A stretch of DNA of 64,000 nucleotides from Collybia mongolica (lineage: Eukaryota > Basidiomycota > Agaricomycetes > Agaricales > Clitocybaceae), in contig JAAXNY010000011.1 of assembly GCA_013420905.1 (NCBI GenBank), positions 992,001 through 1,056,000 on the forward strand, read 5' to 3'. The notes beneath the pieces are model-generated. The model was not told the origin of the DNA. It saw only the letters and a list, made by a program, of their open reading frames with translations, and did no database searches. A program made the translations under genes and the position numbers. Shown here one piece after another: positions 43,827 through 56,569 of this stretch (position 1 is the stretch's first letter; the number at the start of each line of letters is the position of its first letter).

Positions 43827-45918
43827 TCAGTGGTGATTCTCTTTGACACACCGAAACGCCCACATACCTTCTTCAGGAAGGTCTATATCATTATCACGTC
43901 GGGGGTGGGATGTGGCCCAAGCAATCATGTTTTCCCCAGCGCTAGTCGCAGGGTTGTGTGATGGAGGGTGGGTGTCATTCAGAGTGCTTGCTGTTTCCGG
44001 CCTTCTGGGTAACCGGTTAATTGCCTCTCCCACTGTTGGACGCTGCCCGGGTTGAGAATTCCAACAATCTTCAATTAGTCTCCACAATTGATCAGTCAGC
44101 CCCAATCTCGTGCATGGTTGGCGTGACGGTTCGGAGAGGGTGGGACGCTCGGGTCTTTGTCCAGCGATGATCCGAACCACAACCTGAAGATTGTTCGCGG
44201 TACGATGAAACGGAATGAAGCCAGAAAATATCTGGACCTTTTTGTTAGTGTATCCATCTCAATGGTGGAGATTGGGTGTTGAGCACCTCATAATGGACGG
44301 AGCCAAATGCGTACATGTCGGTCATGGTATCACTGTGTTTTTCGGCATCATCTTCCTGATTGAAGAGTTCGCGGGCCATCCATCGCACTGATCCAGCACT
44401 GCCGCATCCGTTCGACAAGCTCGTGAAATTAACAATATCCGAATCTGACACCTGAGCCAGGCCAAAATCAGCTATGCAAGCAGCCTGTGTATTTGTGATC
44501 AACACATTGACCTGTGTTACTAGAAGTTTAGGATAATGAATGGATAGTTAACAACACTTACAGCCTTCAAATCTCCATGAATAATCTGGGGTTGCATAGA
44601 GTGGAGGTAGGAAAGCCCTTCTGCAATATCGTGTACCTATGAGGCAGACGCTTTCCGTCAAGAATAAATATTGAAGAGTCGGTGCGTGGATATACCAATG
44701 ATATCCGATCGGCGTCTGGGGTTTGGCGCAAAAACTGCTGAACATTGCCATGTTTCATCCAAGGTGAAACCAAACCAATCTTAAGGCGATTATCGGAGTA
44801 ATAGAGTATTCCGATGAACTCAAGGACATGAGGGTGGTTCAATTGCCTCCAAATGAGGGTTTCTTTTAAAATCGTCTAGATATCCAGGTTAGTGTGCGGA
44901 GACCTGATGTCTTTGGTATATTCGGACCTTAAGTTATCTCGCTGTGTCGAGATCATTTTCTTGATGGGATTTGAAAAACTTTATTGCGACAATATTTCCG
45001 CGGAAAGATCCCTTATAGAGCTCCCCAAAAGCACCCACTGCGAAGGCATGCCCCCCCCCTCCACGATGACTTCGTCTTGTATCAACGTTTCCGGAACCAG
45101 ACCGCACTTCTCAGATAATCTTAAAAGTGCACCGACGAAGGGATTCCTAAAATAAGGGTCAAGATGTGGACTGTCTAAAATCTAGACATGATTCATAAGC
45201 CTGATGTGAGCAGAATATGAATAGTAGCGACGAACCGCCTGCATAGCGTTTAACGTTGCTTGAGCTTCTTGGACTTTCAAATTACTGAGATCCCGATAAA
45301 GACTGGATGAGTGTATGATGTCGAACAAATAAGCGCACAGAACGTCGATATCGAGAGCAACAGCTGAGGTGTTTTGTTCCAACCAGAAAAAGACCAGAGG
45401 CAGTCAACGACGAGTTGGCGACGATGAAAACCCGTTAACGCATTCCATTTTACCCAAAATTTTTTCAGTTTTGTCAATCCTCTGTAGTATGCTCAGTCCA
45501 GAATTGAAACCACGGAGTGATGCAACTGACGTTAGGTCGTAGTGGGCCTTCAAGGCCTGATAAGCATGGATCACTCGATGCCAAAGTAGAAAAAAATGAG
45601 ATACTTCGCGCTGCATGAGATTAGTTGAGTACTCAACTTGTATACCGCCTGGCTATTGACATACTCATAGCACGCCACCTTGTCATCGTGGTCGAGATGG
45701 TCGGCATTATCAATGAACTTGAGGAGCGCATTCTTGTTCGTGTGTAACCACGCCCCTGAGGATTTCGATTTCGAGCTTTTGCATAACAGGAAACGGTCCG
45801 TGAGGCAGTGATCAAGTAGGGCCAATTGGCCGCAACAGAATTTGAGATAGTTTGGGGTATGAAATTGGTGCTGTTGGCTTCGTCCTGAGGGCGGGGTGGG
45901 GACTCTGGCTGCGACATC
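43827..45918 (-). CDS. Tyrosine-kinase-like (TKL) protein kinase, one in-frame TAA
   Basis: Member of the kinase group expanded in Agaricomycetes. A helical N-terminal region (REVSHFFLLWHRVIHAYQAL; SSLYRDLSNLKVQEAQATLN) leads to LDSPHLDPYFRNPFVGALL. The kinase domain follows: GGHAFAVGAFGELYKGSF (Gly loop), VAIKFFK (Lys), TLIWRQLNHPHVLEFIG, VSPWMKHGNVQQFL, YLHSMQPQIIHGDLK (HGDLK), ADFGLAQ (DFG), VRWMARELF (APE replaced by ARE), then a C-lobe IIAGQRPERPTL and DCWNSQPGQRPTV. A TAA at 44934-44936, between DLDTAR and the next exon, cannot be spliced out with any GT donor I can see, so the gene may be inactive. The N-terminal exon structure is uncertain. Confidence 0.78.
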
Positions 45919-47312
45919 TTTATATCAACATCTTGCACGTTGTCATCAGGCTGTGCAAACGGCCACCTGCTTACGGCCAGAGCGGACGTGGAGTAAATTA
46001 GCATTCCGTCTGGGGTTGCATGCCATGTGAAAACCATGAGACAAGGATGAGATTTGGCTACAAAGTCGCTGGCGATGTCGGCCGATACAAAGGAAGGTGG
46101 TTAAACTTAGCGTTACATACGCATTGTGCATCAAAAATATCAGAACGAATGAACAGGCCAAGGGCGCCCATCCCGAATATTCAAATCTAGAAACCAGGCT
46201 GGTGTCAAAGACTGCCCCGCCCCAGTACTTGAGCTTTCAACGGCGGATTCCTGAACGAAGTTTGACCAACTCATGCCAAAATATCGCGTACTTGTGTACC
46301 ACAAAGATAGGACAGGCGCTGAAATGGTGTTGAAAGCTTCCGCGTACGTCCAAGTTTCGGCACTTGAACCTCATCGCGGATCTTCCGGGAGACTTGCACA
46401 TGAACCCCGATTGCCGTCATGGTGGATACCCTTGAGCGTCTGAAGGTCGCCCACGAGTCCAAGCTAAAGGTTTGAGGGCCCCAATAATAATGCAGGTGTG
46501 TGAAGATGCCGATCTGAAGGCCACAGCCTCTTTGGCGTCGTGGGCGGATGGCTCGCACAACCGCCACCACGAATGGTAAGGGGACACAGCTGACTTTCCC
46601 ACCGGCCTGTTATCCGTTGTTGGACTTTCGGTGAGGTCGTACCAAAAAGACTGTCGTCCCCAATTCGGATCTTATCACCTCGAGCTATGCTCCATACGGC
46701 GGATGCCCATCATTGATATCCATGTAGGTGAGCGCGCACTGCGAGGTTGAAGTCGAAGTTCGGATCTTAATAAAATTAGTACATCATGTACAAATAACTA
46801 TCCTTGTATTTGTTTCCAGCCACCACGCCTATCCGGCGACGGGTCCCATCTGGCAACGTTCTGGTTCTCTTTATCTGAGCGAATCGGTATTCTGTGTATC
46901 AACATTTTTCTGAATCTGTTGGAGTTTCACGACTGAACTCTTATGGCAACCTCGGTACTTCGCCAAATGCGACAGACGGTAATGGGGACCATACCATATC
47001 TCGCCCTCAAAACGGGCAGGCCAGCCAGCAAGTCTTCTTGATAATGAGAATTGACGGTACGGGCATGGGACGCAACTCAACAGCACACTACTACCGCATC
47101 TACGGAAAAGGAGACATCAACTTGCTTCGAACCCCGCCAAGGTTTCAACTCTAAAATGCTGCAATACAGCAATCGAGGGTCATTATAATAGTCGACTCGG
47201 TACAACAGGGGGGGCCTACACTATCAGAGAGGAGCTTACAGAGAGGTGGGGTATAAGAAACGAAATAAGGCTCTTTGGTGAGCAGTACAATAGCCACAGG
47301 TCATACATATCC
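45919..47312. other. Intergenic region, no supported gene
   Basis: Short overlapping frames on both strands (such as 46,271-46,570 minus and 46,894-47,154 plus) show no motifs. Probably promoter of the kinase and 3' flank of NHP6 plus unassigned DNA. Confidence 0.4.
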
Positions 47313-47962
47313 TCACTCACTGCCGCCGCCGCCGTCGCCGTCGCCATCGCCAGCCGCCTCCTCATCTCCACTAGCAGGGGTTGGGGTTTTCTTAGCAGAT
47401 CCCTACATGATGCATTCAACTATTAATAAATATGGTATAATCTTGGAAAAAGGGAACGTACGTCATAGGCGGTCTTTTCATCTTCCGCCCTCGTTTTGTC
47501 TTTTGCTGCTTGCTCAACATATGGCTACGCAGGACAGCCATTGAAATTCGAGGCCCAATGATTATCTAGAAACGCTTACTTTCTTCTCCTTTTCATCAAG
47601 CTCCTTCCATTTTGTCCCAAGCAGCCTTCCTATCTCCCCTATACAGCAGCTACAATGAACATGGATGTCGTTCAAACACTACGAAAGGGCTCACCGAATC
47701 CAGCATCAGGATTTTCAGCTTTAATTCTTTCCCGCCAATCCTGGCTGAAGAACATATATGCAGACATCGCTCGCTTGGGTGCTTTGGGGTCTTTCTTCGT
47801 CTTCCCTCCTCGTGTAGCCTTCTCTGCCTTCTCGGCAGCCTTGCGCTGTGGAGATCCCATTAGAGATATTCAACGGTGGCTAAGCTCATGCCGTGAGGGT
47901 CTACACAGACCCTCCCCAGCATCTGAGCGACTAACCTTGGGTTTCCCGGGGGTCTTGGGCAT
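47313..47962 (-). CDS. NHP6: NHP6-type HMG-box protein
   Basis: Small nuclear architectural DNA-bending protein, partner of FACT. Start 47962 (MPKTPGKPK), then an intron, then [20 protein letters not shown] and the HMG box: [60 protein letters not shown]. Later exons give [11 protein letters not shown] and an acidic/Gly tail ending GGGGSE, stop 47313-47315. The length of about 135 residues is slightly longer than yeast Nhp6 because of the tail. All introns are GT-AG; the exon after FGE uses a GGGAG acceptor. Confidence 0.93.
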
Positions 47963-48517
47963 CCTGCCGAAAATGGCTTGTCAGCATGAACACGACACAC
48001 GAAGATAATGCCATGGAGGACGCGCCGCTATGGCGATCGAAGTTGACACGCGTTCCAAACCATACTATGGTACTCGCAACGTGCTGGATCATCGGCTAAG
48101 GCATAAGATCAACCCACCTAACGCGTTCTCGGTTCGTCTCAGTTGACAAAGGGTTGAGAAGAACTGGTGCTGATAAATGGACGAACGGCGTATGGTGGAG
48201 GGGAGCGAAGTGGGAGGGACTGCCTATTTTCAACTTCCAGGCTTCTTATACGGGCGTATAATCTAGTCAACAAAGTGGGGCCGTGAGTTCAGCTTAGACG
48301 AAACTGTGAGACACATGTCAATTCTTATTCGTGGGAGAATGGTATGTTGATTCTTGGATGCTTGATGATGAAACACCCAACAGCCTCCGAGGAGACTGTC
48401 ACATCGAGGCGACGCGTCGGCACGTGAGAAGCGCGTCACGGGCGGTCGTCAACGGTCCGGATAATACTTAATCATTCTTATGTTAGATCAACGTGTTTTA
48501 TCAGATATGTCTATATA
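47963..48517. other. Intergenic region upstream of NHP6
   Basis: No coding sequence recognised. It contains the NHP6 promoter and the 3' end region of the alpha/beta hydrolase gene. Confidence 0.45.
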
Positions 48518-49773
48518 CTAGCGAAGGTTTCTCAGGAATGCCAGTTGAGCTGCCACATTAGTGTCAAATCCCTAAAGACTACAGTCAGCCAAAGAATTGT
48601 GGTGTGTATATTAATTCGCTTCCTACTTTTCCACCTGCCAGCAGATCAAAGTGCCCTCCTGGTGTTTCCACCAATGTCACAACTGTAACGAAAATAGCAT
48701 CAAGGACATCGGCCAGTACTACTGATATTGCCCTACCTGTGGTTGCACTTGCGGCAATTTCGCGTGCAATCTTTGCAGGGATGAGGTCGTCGTCCGTGGT
48801 GATTACAAACAAGACTGGGCACCGAGCATCTTTCAAGGCGCGTCCAGGACGTGCAGCCATCATTTCGAACACTATGCGGGGAGTAATGAGATTGGGGCTT
48901 TCTTCGAACGACATACTCCCGTGGGTGTACGAAGCAATGAAGCCTAGAGTTAACATCAGGCAAATCAATGCTTCTATAAAATCACGGTAGGTGTACCAGG
49001 ATATGAGCCCGGTGTGCGAAGGAGCGCAAACTCCTGGGGACGACCAATGGCCTTTATGAAGGTCCTGGATAGACCCATTTGAGCCTTGATAGTGTCGACG
49101 ATCGCCCAGAAAACAAGACGAGGGTTGATCGGCATGAGCTTCAACGTGTCGTATCCTTTCGCAGAATTAACCATAGATAACTGTAATCATACGAAGCCAC
49201 GCCATACCGTCAAGCATTGGACAGAGTGCGATGGCACCTGCCAATCCAGGATCCCCAACTGCGAGTTCAGACAGGGCGAAACCGCTGAGTGAAAAGCCCA
49301 TGAGAACAATTTTGTCGTTCAGAAACAGTTCCGGTTGACGACGAGCCCAGGCAATAACAGTTTTGTAGTCTTCGAGTTGATCGTCGAGGGACACCAGATT
49401 TCGGGGTTCTCCATCGGAGTCGCCAAAATACCGATAATCGAATATCAGCGAGGCATAGCCTGCCTGTGTTGCCCAGACCTCCCCGAATCTGGCGAGACCG
49501 GCATCTTTTATCATGGTCATCCTGTCGCACCACAAGAATCAGCGACGAGACATACGACCGACGGACAAAGTAGTCCTACCCATGGCCAGCAATCACGACT
49601 GGCAAGGGGGCAGGAGCATTCGGCCTGTAAAACCAGACATGCAAACACACGGTCTTGTCCTTCGTTGGAATTCGGATGGTTTCCCTAGTGAAATCAGCCA
49701 TGGGGTCGGCGAGATCTGGAGCCTCTAGAAGACTTCGTGCTTTAAAGAGTGGAAAGCTCGCGACCGACTTCAT
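48518..49773 (-). CDS. Alpha/beta hydrolase
   Basis: Serine hydrolase fold, substrate unknown. Start 49773 (MKSVASFPLFKARSLLEAPD). The oxyanion/strand region is PVVIAGHG. The nucleophile elbow is LMGFSLSGFALSEL (GxSxS). The acid is probably in VLFVITTDDDLIP and the His in ETPGGHFDLL. The last intron (GTAGGAAGCG...CTTTAG) leads to GFDTNVAAQLAFLRNLR, stop 48518-48520. Reading through instead of splicing would give a shorter C-terminus. All exons join in frame. The sequence resembles fungal X-Pro/DUF-type hydrolases used in detoxification or secondary metabolism, but I cannot name the subfamily. Confidence 0.85.
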
Positions 49774-51713
49774 AATTAACTCGGTCCATTGTTATCTCAG
49801 GCTTCTTCTGGATTGACGTGTGGTAGCCGCGCCTACATCCTCCATGTCTTCGATTTGACCGCTTGTTGTTAGTGACATTATCGGTGGACTTCGACGTTGG
49901 AGTGGACCTGCGCGGGAGTGATCTTGACATTCATCTTACTGGCAAGAATGGTCCGCAGGTGTGGAGGCAGACGAAAAGGTGCTATTTGGCGTCTACCAAG
50001 TGGAATCCAGCCAGTCACAATGCCATGACAGAATGTTTGGTCAAAAGGCATTGAAATGGCAGGGGTTGCTCGTGATACAATGTGGTCGATTGGTGCGCTG
50101 ACAGGGAGATGCCAGAAGTATGTCTTCCCCAGATCGGTAATACTCCGGGTAGCAAGGTTCAGATATCAGAGTTGATGGTTTCTTGAGAGTCAGATCTCAA
50201 CTGTGTTCTATCCAACCCCGGCACGGGACTCTGTATAGAGGAATTCTTCGAGATTGGTCGTGATAGAATGCGTTACATGATCATAACTTCGTGATCTAGT
50301 CGTAGTGTATCGTCCAATTTCATCTTCAGTTTTCCCCGTGTTGTCAGGCTCGGCGTCAGCTGTTTCTTCGCTGAATTCCTTGTTCGCCTCCTTCTTAACC
50401 ATCCCTGGTTGCTGTCAACAACTCAACTGTGGCGTTGACGCTGGTAGCCGACTGTTATCAGCACTCGGAATTACGGAGATACCAGATTTCATGCGTACAT
50501 GAGTACCAAGTGGCTGAATTTGAGTCTTCTACACAAATTTTTGCAACTCCAGTATTATTTTTTTGTCTATATCCTTTCTAATTCGTATTCGTTGGGTAGG
50601 AAAGAAATCCGTGGTCCACGCCAGTCAGGTCGATCGTGTGTACTTTTTCCGGGTCCTGAGCACTAGGGTTAGCACCTAGAGCAGGGACGATCCAAACCCT
50701 GTTGGAAGGAAGATCGTACGAAAGGGTACATGATGTTTTTGCGGAGTGAAGGAGCAAGAGAACCAGTTGAGGGAACGTGACCATGCTTGCGGATATACGT
50801 CGAGTATCGTTCACCTTCCCACACGAACATGCCCATTTTTGGGAGATTGCTAGCGGATTAGGTTCCGGGGAGACTGGGATTGATTGCTGAACTTGGTGAA
50901 CTTGAGAGGCATCCAATTGGGAGCCCGAAAATGTCAAAGAACAGGGTTGGTTGGGATGACGCTGGATAGCAGGATATCAACATCAGTGCCACGAAAAAGA
51001 CGACAGAACATACGAATTTGCAGACGTAATGCACGAGAGCGGGGCGACGTCAAGGATTCTTGCATATCGTAGACCAATTGAGTAGGAAGAGCCAAATTGC
51101 TCGCTCTCTACCTTCCGGGCCTCCCAACATCGCCGCTATGGATTCGAAAAGTGAACTGGGGTCGACATATGCGCGCTTGGAGATAGATGTGGGGCCGGGC
51201 ATTAGAAGCATTGAAACGCTAGTGAGGGTGTTGTTGTTTGTAGCTGGCCAGGCCACGAGGTTGGCATGTCTCAAGGTCGGACGGCTGGTTTGAAAAAAGA
51301 GATGGGGACGAAAAATGCCGCTTATGTCTGCAAAAAGAACAGCAGTCAGATGTGGATACTGAAACGGGAGCCTTCAAGCCACTTGCCCTGCCTAGCCTTT
51401 CAAAACTGCGATCGTGGATCCATAGGGCGCGGTGTTAACGGTCCGGGAAAGATGTGAATATTGAAGCAAGGCGTGAATTTGAGTGGACGGAGAACTTAAG
51501 AAGCCACGTTTATATATTCTCGCGCCAGATCTAGAGTCATGGGTTGGTCATAAACCACGCACGTCGTCTGAATATGATTAGTTGTAATAGGACCCCAACA
51601 TATAGGCCATAACATCAACAGAGGCGTCGCCTGGGCGGGAACATACTGTGGCATATTTCGAGTTCAGTTGGTAGAGAAATACCTTATGAAATTTGTTTAC
51701 AATGAAGTCATCA
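49774..51713. other. Unresolved region, possible decayed gene on the minus strand
   Basis: Minus-strand frames at 51,050-51,274 and 50,578-50,937 are open but in different frames, with no clear introns between them. A 50,208-50,402 minus frame is acidic and short. They may be pieces of one degraded gene continuing from the ORF at 51,714-52,247. I cannot support a model. Confidence 0.3.
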
Positions 51714-52247
51714 TTAGGGTACCTTCAGTAGATATACTACATAGTCGGGAACGTGTACCAACCAACCTAAACTAGAATGAAATACCCACATCAAGACATC
51801 GCAGCCCCGGAGGGAAGGAACCAAATCCCCCAAACGACTCGGTTGAGATCCCAGATTCCCAGTGCGGTATAGCATTTCGAGTGTCTCTAACCATAGCATT
51901 TTCGAGGGCGCCCTCGCGTATGAAGAATACTTCATGGAACGAGCATGCACTTTCTTTAAGTTTTCGAAACTGTCAGAGAAGCCATGTATATTACTCTTCA
52001 AATCAAAAGGCGCGAAATAAAAGAGGATTTCTATTGAAGTGACGAGAGTTAGGCGTTTGGCGAGAAGTTTGAGGCCTGCGGTGATGCGTGAAATTGGACC
52101 AGGATTTGGCTCTTGCCGTATAGTGATATGTTGGACGTAACGGACTTCAATGATGGTGCGTCGTGCGAAAAGCAGGAAACTATAAGCTTCAAGACAGAGT
52201 AGATCCCTTGTCTTGGTGTTGTGTGGATCGGGTGCTAAATTCTCCAC
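51714..52247 (-). CDS. Unrecognised ORF of 177 codons
   Basis: Longest open frame in this part of the window. It begins MENLAPDPHNTKTRDLLCLE and includes YVQHITIRQEPNPG, a Lys/Leu-rich middle and SFENLKKVHARSMKYSS. A second minus frame over its 3' half reads LENAMVRDTRNAIPHW and SFPPGLRCLDV, followed by a GTGGGT donor, so the true coding frame is not certain. The leucine spacing is reminiscent of the LRR part of basidiomycete F-box proteins, but no F-box is seen. Could be non-coding. Confidence 0.3.
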   Translation of the reverse strand: MENLAPDPHNTKTRDLLCLEAYSFLLFARRTIIEVRYVQHITIRQEPNPGPISRITAGLKLLAKRLTLVTSIEILFYFAPFDLKSNIHGFSDSFENLKKVHARSMKYSSYARAPSKMLWLETLEMLYRTGNLGSQPSRLGDLVPSLRGCDVLMWVFHSSLGWLVHVPDYVVYLLKVP

Positions 52248-54398
52248 CTCGTCGAAAAGGTGGGGCGACTTTGCAAAAATCTAGTCCCTCGCAAATAGTA
52301 TACGTATATATATTAAAAGTGCTCCCTTGTCATCGTGCAAGCAATTGACGATTTCCTGAAGGATGCTTTTATTGAGTGTATGGCCGCAGTTGCGTGAAGA
52401 GCCCTCAGCGTTCTGGGTCACAGAAAGCCTTGTTTTCTTGACTTTCGAGCGACCCACGACTGAATGAAAGAATTGGCAAAGTTGGCGATAGAAGTTACAG
52501 AGATATGGTTCGTCCCTGACTGGAAGTTAATCGGGGAACGTGATTGGTCATGTGACTAACAGGACGAATCTCGGCCCGGATAATGACTCGGACCCAGACT
52601 CATTCCCCTCCATACATGCAACCACCAACGATGCATCATACGACACAAGCCCTCGTGAGCCCAATTCTTTCATTCAAGTTTTCTGTTCATCATATTACGT
52701 GACAGCTTGAATGTCTAATCCTTCAAGCATCGCCAATTGCAACTTCCCATCATCCCATCATCCCTATATCCCCCTTATCCTTCCCGAAATGCAATGAACA
52801 CGGAGTTCTCCACTGTCGACTGCCGACTGCTTAATCTGGTTCGGATCCAAAGATACATACACGAGGCATGGTTTGGCGACCCTGCTAAAGATCACAATGT
52901 TAACCCAATAACAATCAGTCCTGTCGAGAACTCTGAATTGAGAGCGCGGCGAGCACCGTGAAAGCCAGCCATTTAAGTGGCGGAATACCTACCACTTGCC
53001 CCACACCTTCCGCCTGGAGTTTGACCGTCGCTCAGTATTATTGAGTCATCGTTAACCCCAAGTTGCATGGAGCCGAAACCAACCATGGACCATCACCTCT
53101 GTTTCTGACACATATGATGCGGCTGTTTGGTATGGGGACAGACAAACAATTCTCGAAAGAGAGGAGATTGAGTGGAAGTTCAACTTACTGCATGACCTGC
53201 ACGAAGACACACGACGGGCGTCCATTTTTCTCCGGATAGTAAACTCATGCATGAACTTAGACAATGGGCTTAGACGTCTCGCATCAATATTCCGACGTAT
53301 ACGAGGTAACTCGGAAGTGCAACACGCCGGAGTCACATCCTACTAGGAGGAAGTAAAACACTTTTTTCTTCTCTCGAGCTTCTTCAGACCAGTGATCGTG
53401 CCTGGACCAGATCTTCCGATACCGGACATCTTAGCCGAGGCCCCTCCCCCCCAAATAAGGAGATTGTTGTGGGTTGTTGTTGAAAAACGACAATGGTGGC
53501 ATCAGATGGCTACACCTCAACCGAGTTTTCACATTAGGCAAGCAGCATCGACAATATTGCGATAACGTTGACATGTTCGCCTTGGTTTATGAGCTCTTCA
53601 TCGTGTTTATCCCGATATATTATCTGTTATTCTTCCAATGGCCTCCTGGCGCTATATCCCTGTTTATACTTCCTCTGTATCTTCCACTACACCAGCCAAA
53701 CTATTTCTTGGTTTGTCACTCGAAAAATATGCTTCTTCTCACCAAAACTTGTGCAGCATCCATCTTTTACTATTCCTCGTAACAATGGGTTAGATGTCTT
53801 TTTGATTTGACACAACTGTCACATAAGTATATCACACTATATATTCCATATCCAACATATATCCCCTGTGATCTTACATCTAAGCACTGAGAAATTCCTT
53901 ATTTGCACTTCAACGATGCAACTCGAATGCACTTCCCGTCTCTGGTGCGGATCGCTGAGCAGGTTAATTTGGTTGATGCATTGATGGCTTGCCGCCCCCT
54001 ACCATCCTTCGGACATCACCGACATCCAAACTCGTGTGGGATCGGAAGATCTGACGCCTCTTGATATCGAACTTTTCGAAACATGAAGTACAAAGGGACC
54101 TGTTGTGCTCATATTCCTCTTCACCACGTGGTCATTTCCCGAAACACAAAGAACATGACTTAAAAATACACGTTATTGCTTCTCAATACAGTATCACTCT
54201 TCCCGACATTTCCCAACTGTGGAGATCTGAAAACACCGGTGTCATGTAGTTAATGCGGCGCAGATACATTCTCTCATCTTCCATTCTGATTACCAAAACT
54301 GCTTGTGATCATGAAGGTTAGCGGAACTGGTCAACAAGGAAGAGCTTAGGCGCTGCGTGCTGGTACCTTTTGATTTTATGTTTTCTCTACGTTTCCCC

Positions 54399-54406
54399 TA
54401 TAAAAA
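54399..54406 (+). promoter_or_regulatory. TATA box of SSP1
   Basis: TATAAAAA 67 bp upstream of the SSP1 start codon, conserved at almost the same distance in front of SSP2 and inside a generally well-conserved promoter. Confidence 0.75.
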
Positions 54407-54465
54407 CAGGCTTGTTTTTCATACAATTCCTCAGTTCGCTTTCACGCAGCTAATCAATCATCAAC

Positions 54466-54983
54466 ATGTTCTCTCTCAGGTCTATTGCCTCTGTTCTGGC
54501 CCTCGTTGCCCTCGCTTCAGCAGCTCCCACCGAGTTGAATACTGAAACCCAGGTGCGGCCGATGCCACAGCCCCTCACCATTTCATCTACTAATTACACA
54601 GTACATGAAATAGCTTGCACCCCCAATTGTTACTGTCTGCACAGGCTACATTGCCACCCGCACCGGTTGTGCCGACATCCCCGTCATTGCAGATACTTGC
54701 GTAAACTTCACCGGTGGCCTCACCTTCTTGAATGATGAGGTCTCGACCGTGCATGTGCCTCTTGGATTCGCATGCACATTCTTCGAGTAAGTACCGATGT
54801 AAATGTCCTAGCCGCTGCAATGACTAAGGTCTGGCTTCATTTAGGAATTTTGGTTGCCTTTCAGTTGTAGATGGAGACAATGTTTTCCTCCAAGGAGGCA
54901 CCTACAGTTTCGTACCAGGAGAAGGTGGGCCTGCCGATTTCAATGATGCGGCAAGCTCCTTCAGCTGCTCGCCTATCTTCTAG
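54466..54983 (+). CDS. Small secreted cysteine-containing protein SSP1
   Basis: Exons 54466-54552, 54614-54786 and 54845-54983 give 132 residues. There is a signal peptide (MFSLRSIASVLALVALASAA) with a likely cut near Ala20-Pro21. The mature part has six cysteines (VTVCTG, TGCADIP, IADTCVNF, GFACTFF, FGCLSV, SFSCSP) and a conserved core GGLTFLNDEVS and DGDNVFLQGGTYSF. Intron 1 runs from GTGCGG to GAAATAG, with branch CTACTAAT; using the more obvious GTACAT donor instead would put the next exon out of frame. Looks like a fungal small secreted protein of effector or crystallin-like type; function unknown. Near-identical paralogue SSP2 lies 3 kb downstream. Confidence 0.85.
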
Positions 54984-56569
54984 TTAGTGAGTCAGCCTAG
55001 TCATGATATATCCTGCTTAACCTGACATTGGACTTGTGCAAGTAATCATAGCTGTGTACTGGCTGGGGCTTCGTGATAACAAAGTGTTTAAAGACGTATA
55101 TATATGTACCAATCTTGCGTTAAAGTACTAAAAGTTATCAAACAGTTTCATCAAATCAGAAGTGATGAGACCGTGTTTCCATTCTTAAATCAATTCAAAT
55201 TAGTGAGAACCAACAAGCCAGAGACTTTCATGCACAGGCCATGGCAGAACAAAGCACAGATGTTGACTTGTGCTTTAACTGTGTGATGATATTATCGTCT
55301 GAAACGATTCGTCATTCATATTTAATCAGTGCATATCCTTGGAAGCCGAGATCAATAAAATGCCGATTGGAAGCACTGGAAATGTAGTATTTGCATGCGA
55401 GGCAGGCCTGAAGAGATATGATTTTTTGCTAAAGGTATTCGGATAGCAACCATAAGCCACAGATGGAGGTTGACAAAATACGTGAACATTAAATTTAAGA
55501 GGCTAGTTTGCTGGCTACTCATAGATGAAGTGCACCTGTAATTGTAAACAAAGTTAGCGGCACTTTCCTTCCTATGTATCAATCAATGGCGACCATGCGA
55601 GCTCGGTTACTATCAATGACTGTATGAGCTGCCATGACAGGGACCGCAACTCCAGACAAGGCGATCCTCTGTTGTAACATCAAACAGCCACTGAAAGGTG
55701 GATTGGTCACAGAGAGCTCAGGACCCTGGCACAATATCTAAAGCACTAAGGACGGTATCTCAAGCTGGGAAACATGAATGACAACAGGCAGGTCATCCTC
55801 GGTTCCAGATGAGCTTGTTGGAGGCCGCTGATTAAATCCTGTACTATAACTATGAATAGGTAGAGGAACCTATATTGGGGAACACAATAGCGACGTGTGC
55901 GTTGACATTTAACGGGGAAGGAGCGGGCATCGGACTGTGTTCAAGTCCCTGCACCAGGTTGCCAAAATATTGTCAATGAAATGTGCAAGGCGGTCGGGTG
56001 AGTGATTACTGTAAGAAAACAAAGAGTTTGAAAGAAGTGAACACGCAATTGTGGGTTGGGGGATAGCGCATTTCATTGCAGGTTTGAGCTTTGAGTGAAG
56101 CTGGTGCGTTCCGGGACGTGCGGGTGTCGGGTTGGTGTTGCCTGAGAAATTTATCGGTTCTGCTGTCAGTCATCTCGGAGCGATCCCATAAACTTGTTAT
56201 CAGGGTAAATGCAATCCATGGAAGCAATATGTATAGGATTGAAATTTGAACAAGTGGAAGATTAGAGAGCTTTGATCTTATCTATCTTCAAAGTACTCGA
56301 AGTGCCCCTGAAGATATACGAACCATCTAATCTTGGCTGTGTCTGTCGCCAGGTTGATATTTTTCAGGGTCCGAGTTGTTCCCACCGTCAAAAGCCACTC
56401 TATATACACTGGGGTCGTCACCTTCACCAAAAGTATACACAAGTTGGTCTCAAGACTTATGACCTCGGCTTTTCTGGTGCATTTCATAATGTTCGTATGG
56501 AGGACCGTTCGGGATTCGGCAAGCTTACTATCCCGTTTCTTACAGATTACATGACAGTGTAACGTCAGA
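54984..56569. other. Intergenic region between the SSP blocks
   Basis: No gene recognised. Short frames on both strands lack motifs and splice partners. Confidence 0.45.

Larger units (their letters stand above)
52720..55060 (+). repeat. Duplicated block, copy 1 (contains SSP1)
   Basis: Paired with 56,570-58,650. Shared landmarks: GACTACCGACTGCTTAAT-type sequence near 52,815, CGACCGTCGCTCA near 53,025, CAGTGATCGTGCCTGG near 53,390, TTTTCGAAACATGAAG near 54,070, GAGATCTGAAAACACCGGT near 54,222, then the whole SSP gene. Copy 1 has extra DNA at about 53,440-54,050. The piece 53,098-53,345 is inverted relative to copy 2. Confidence 0.8.

Noticed and set aside
55920..55970. GTTCAAGTCCC box resembling a tRNA B-box
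   Set aside because: No T-stem pairing, no A-box at the right distance and no cloverleaf; no tRNA or rRNA gene was found anywhere in the window by eye.
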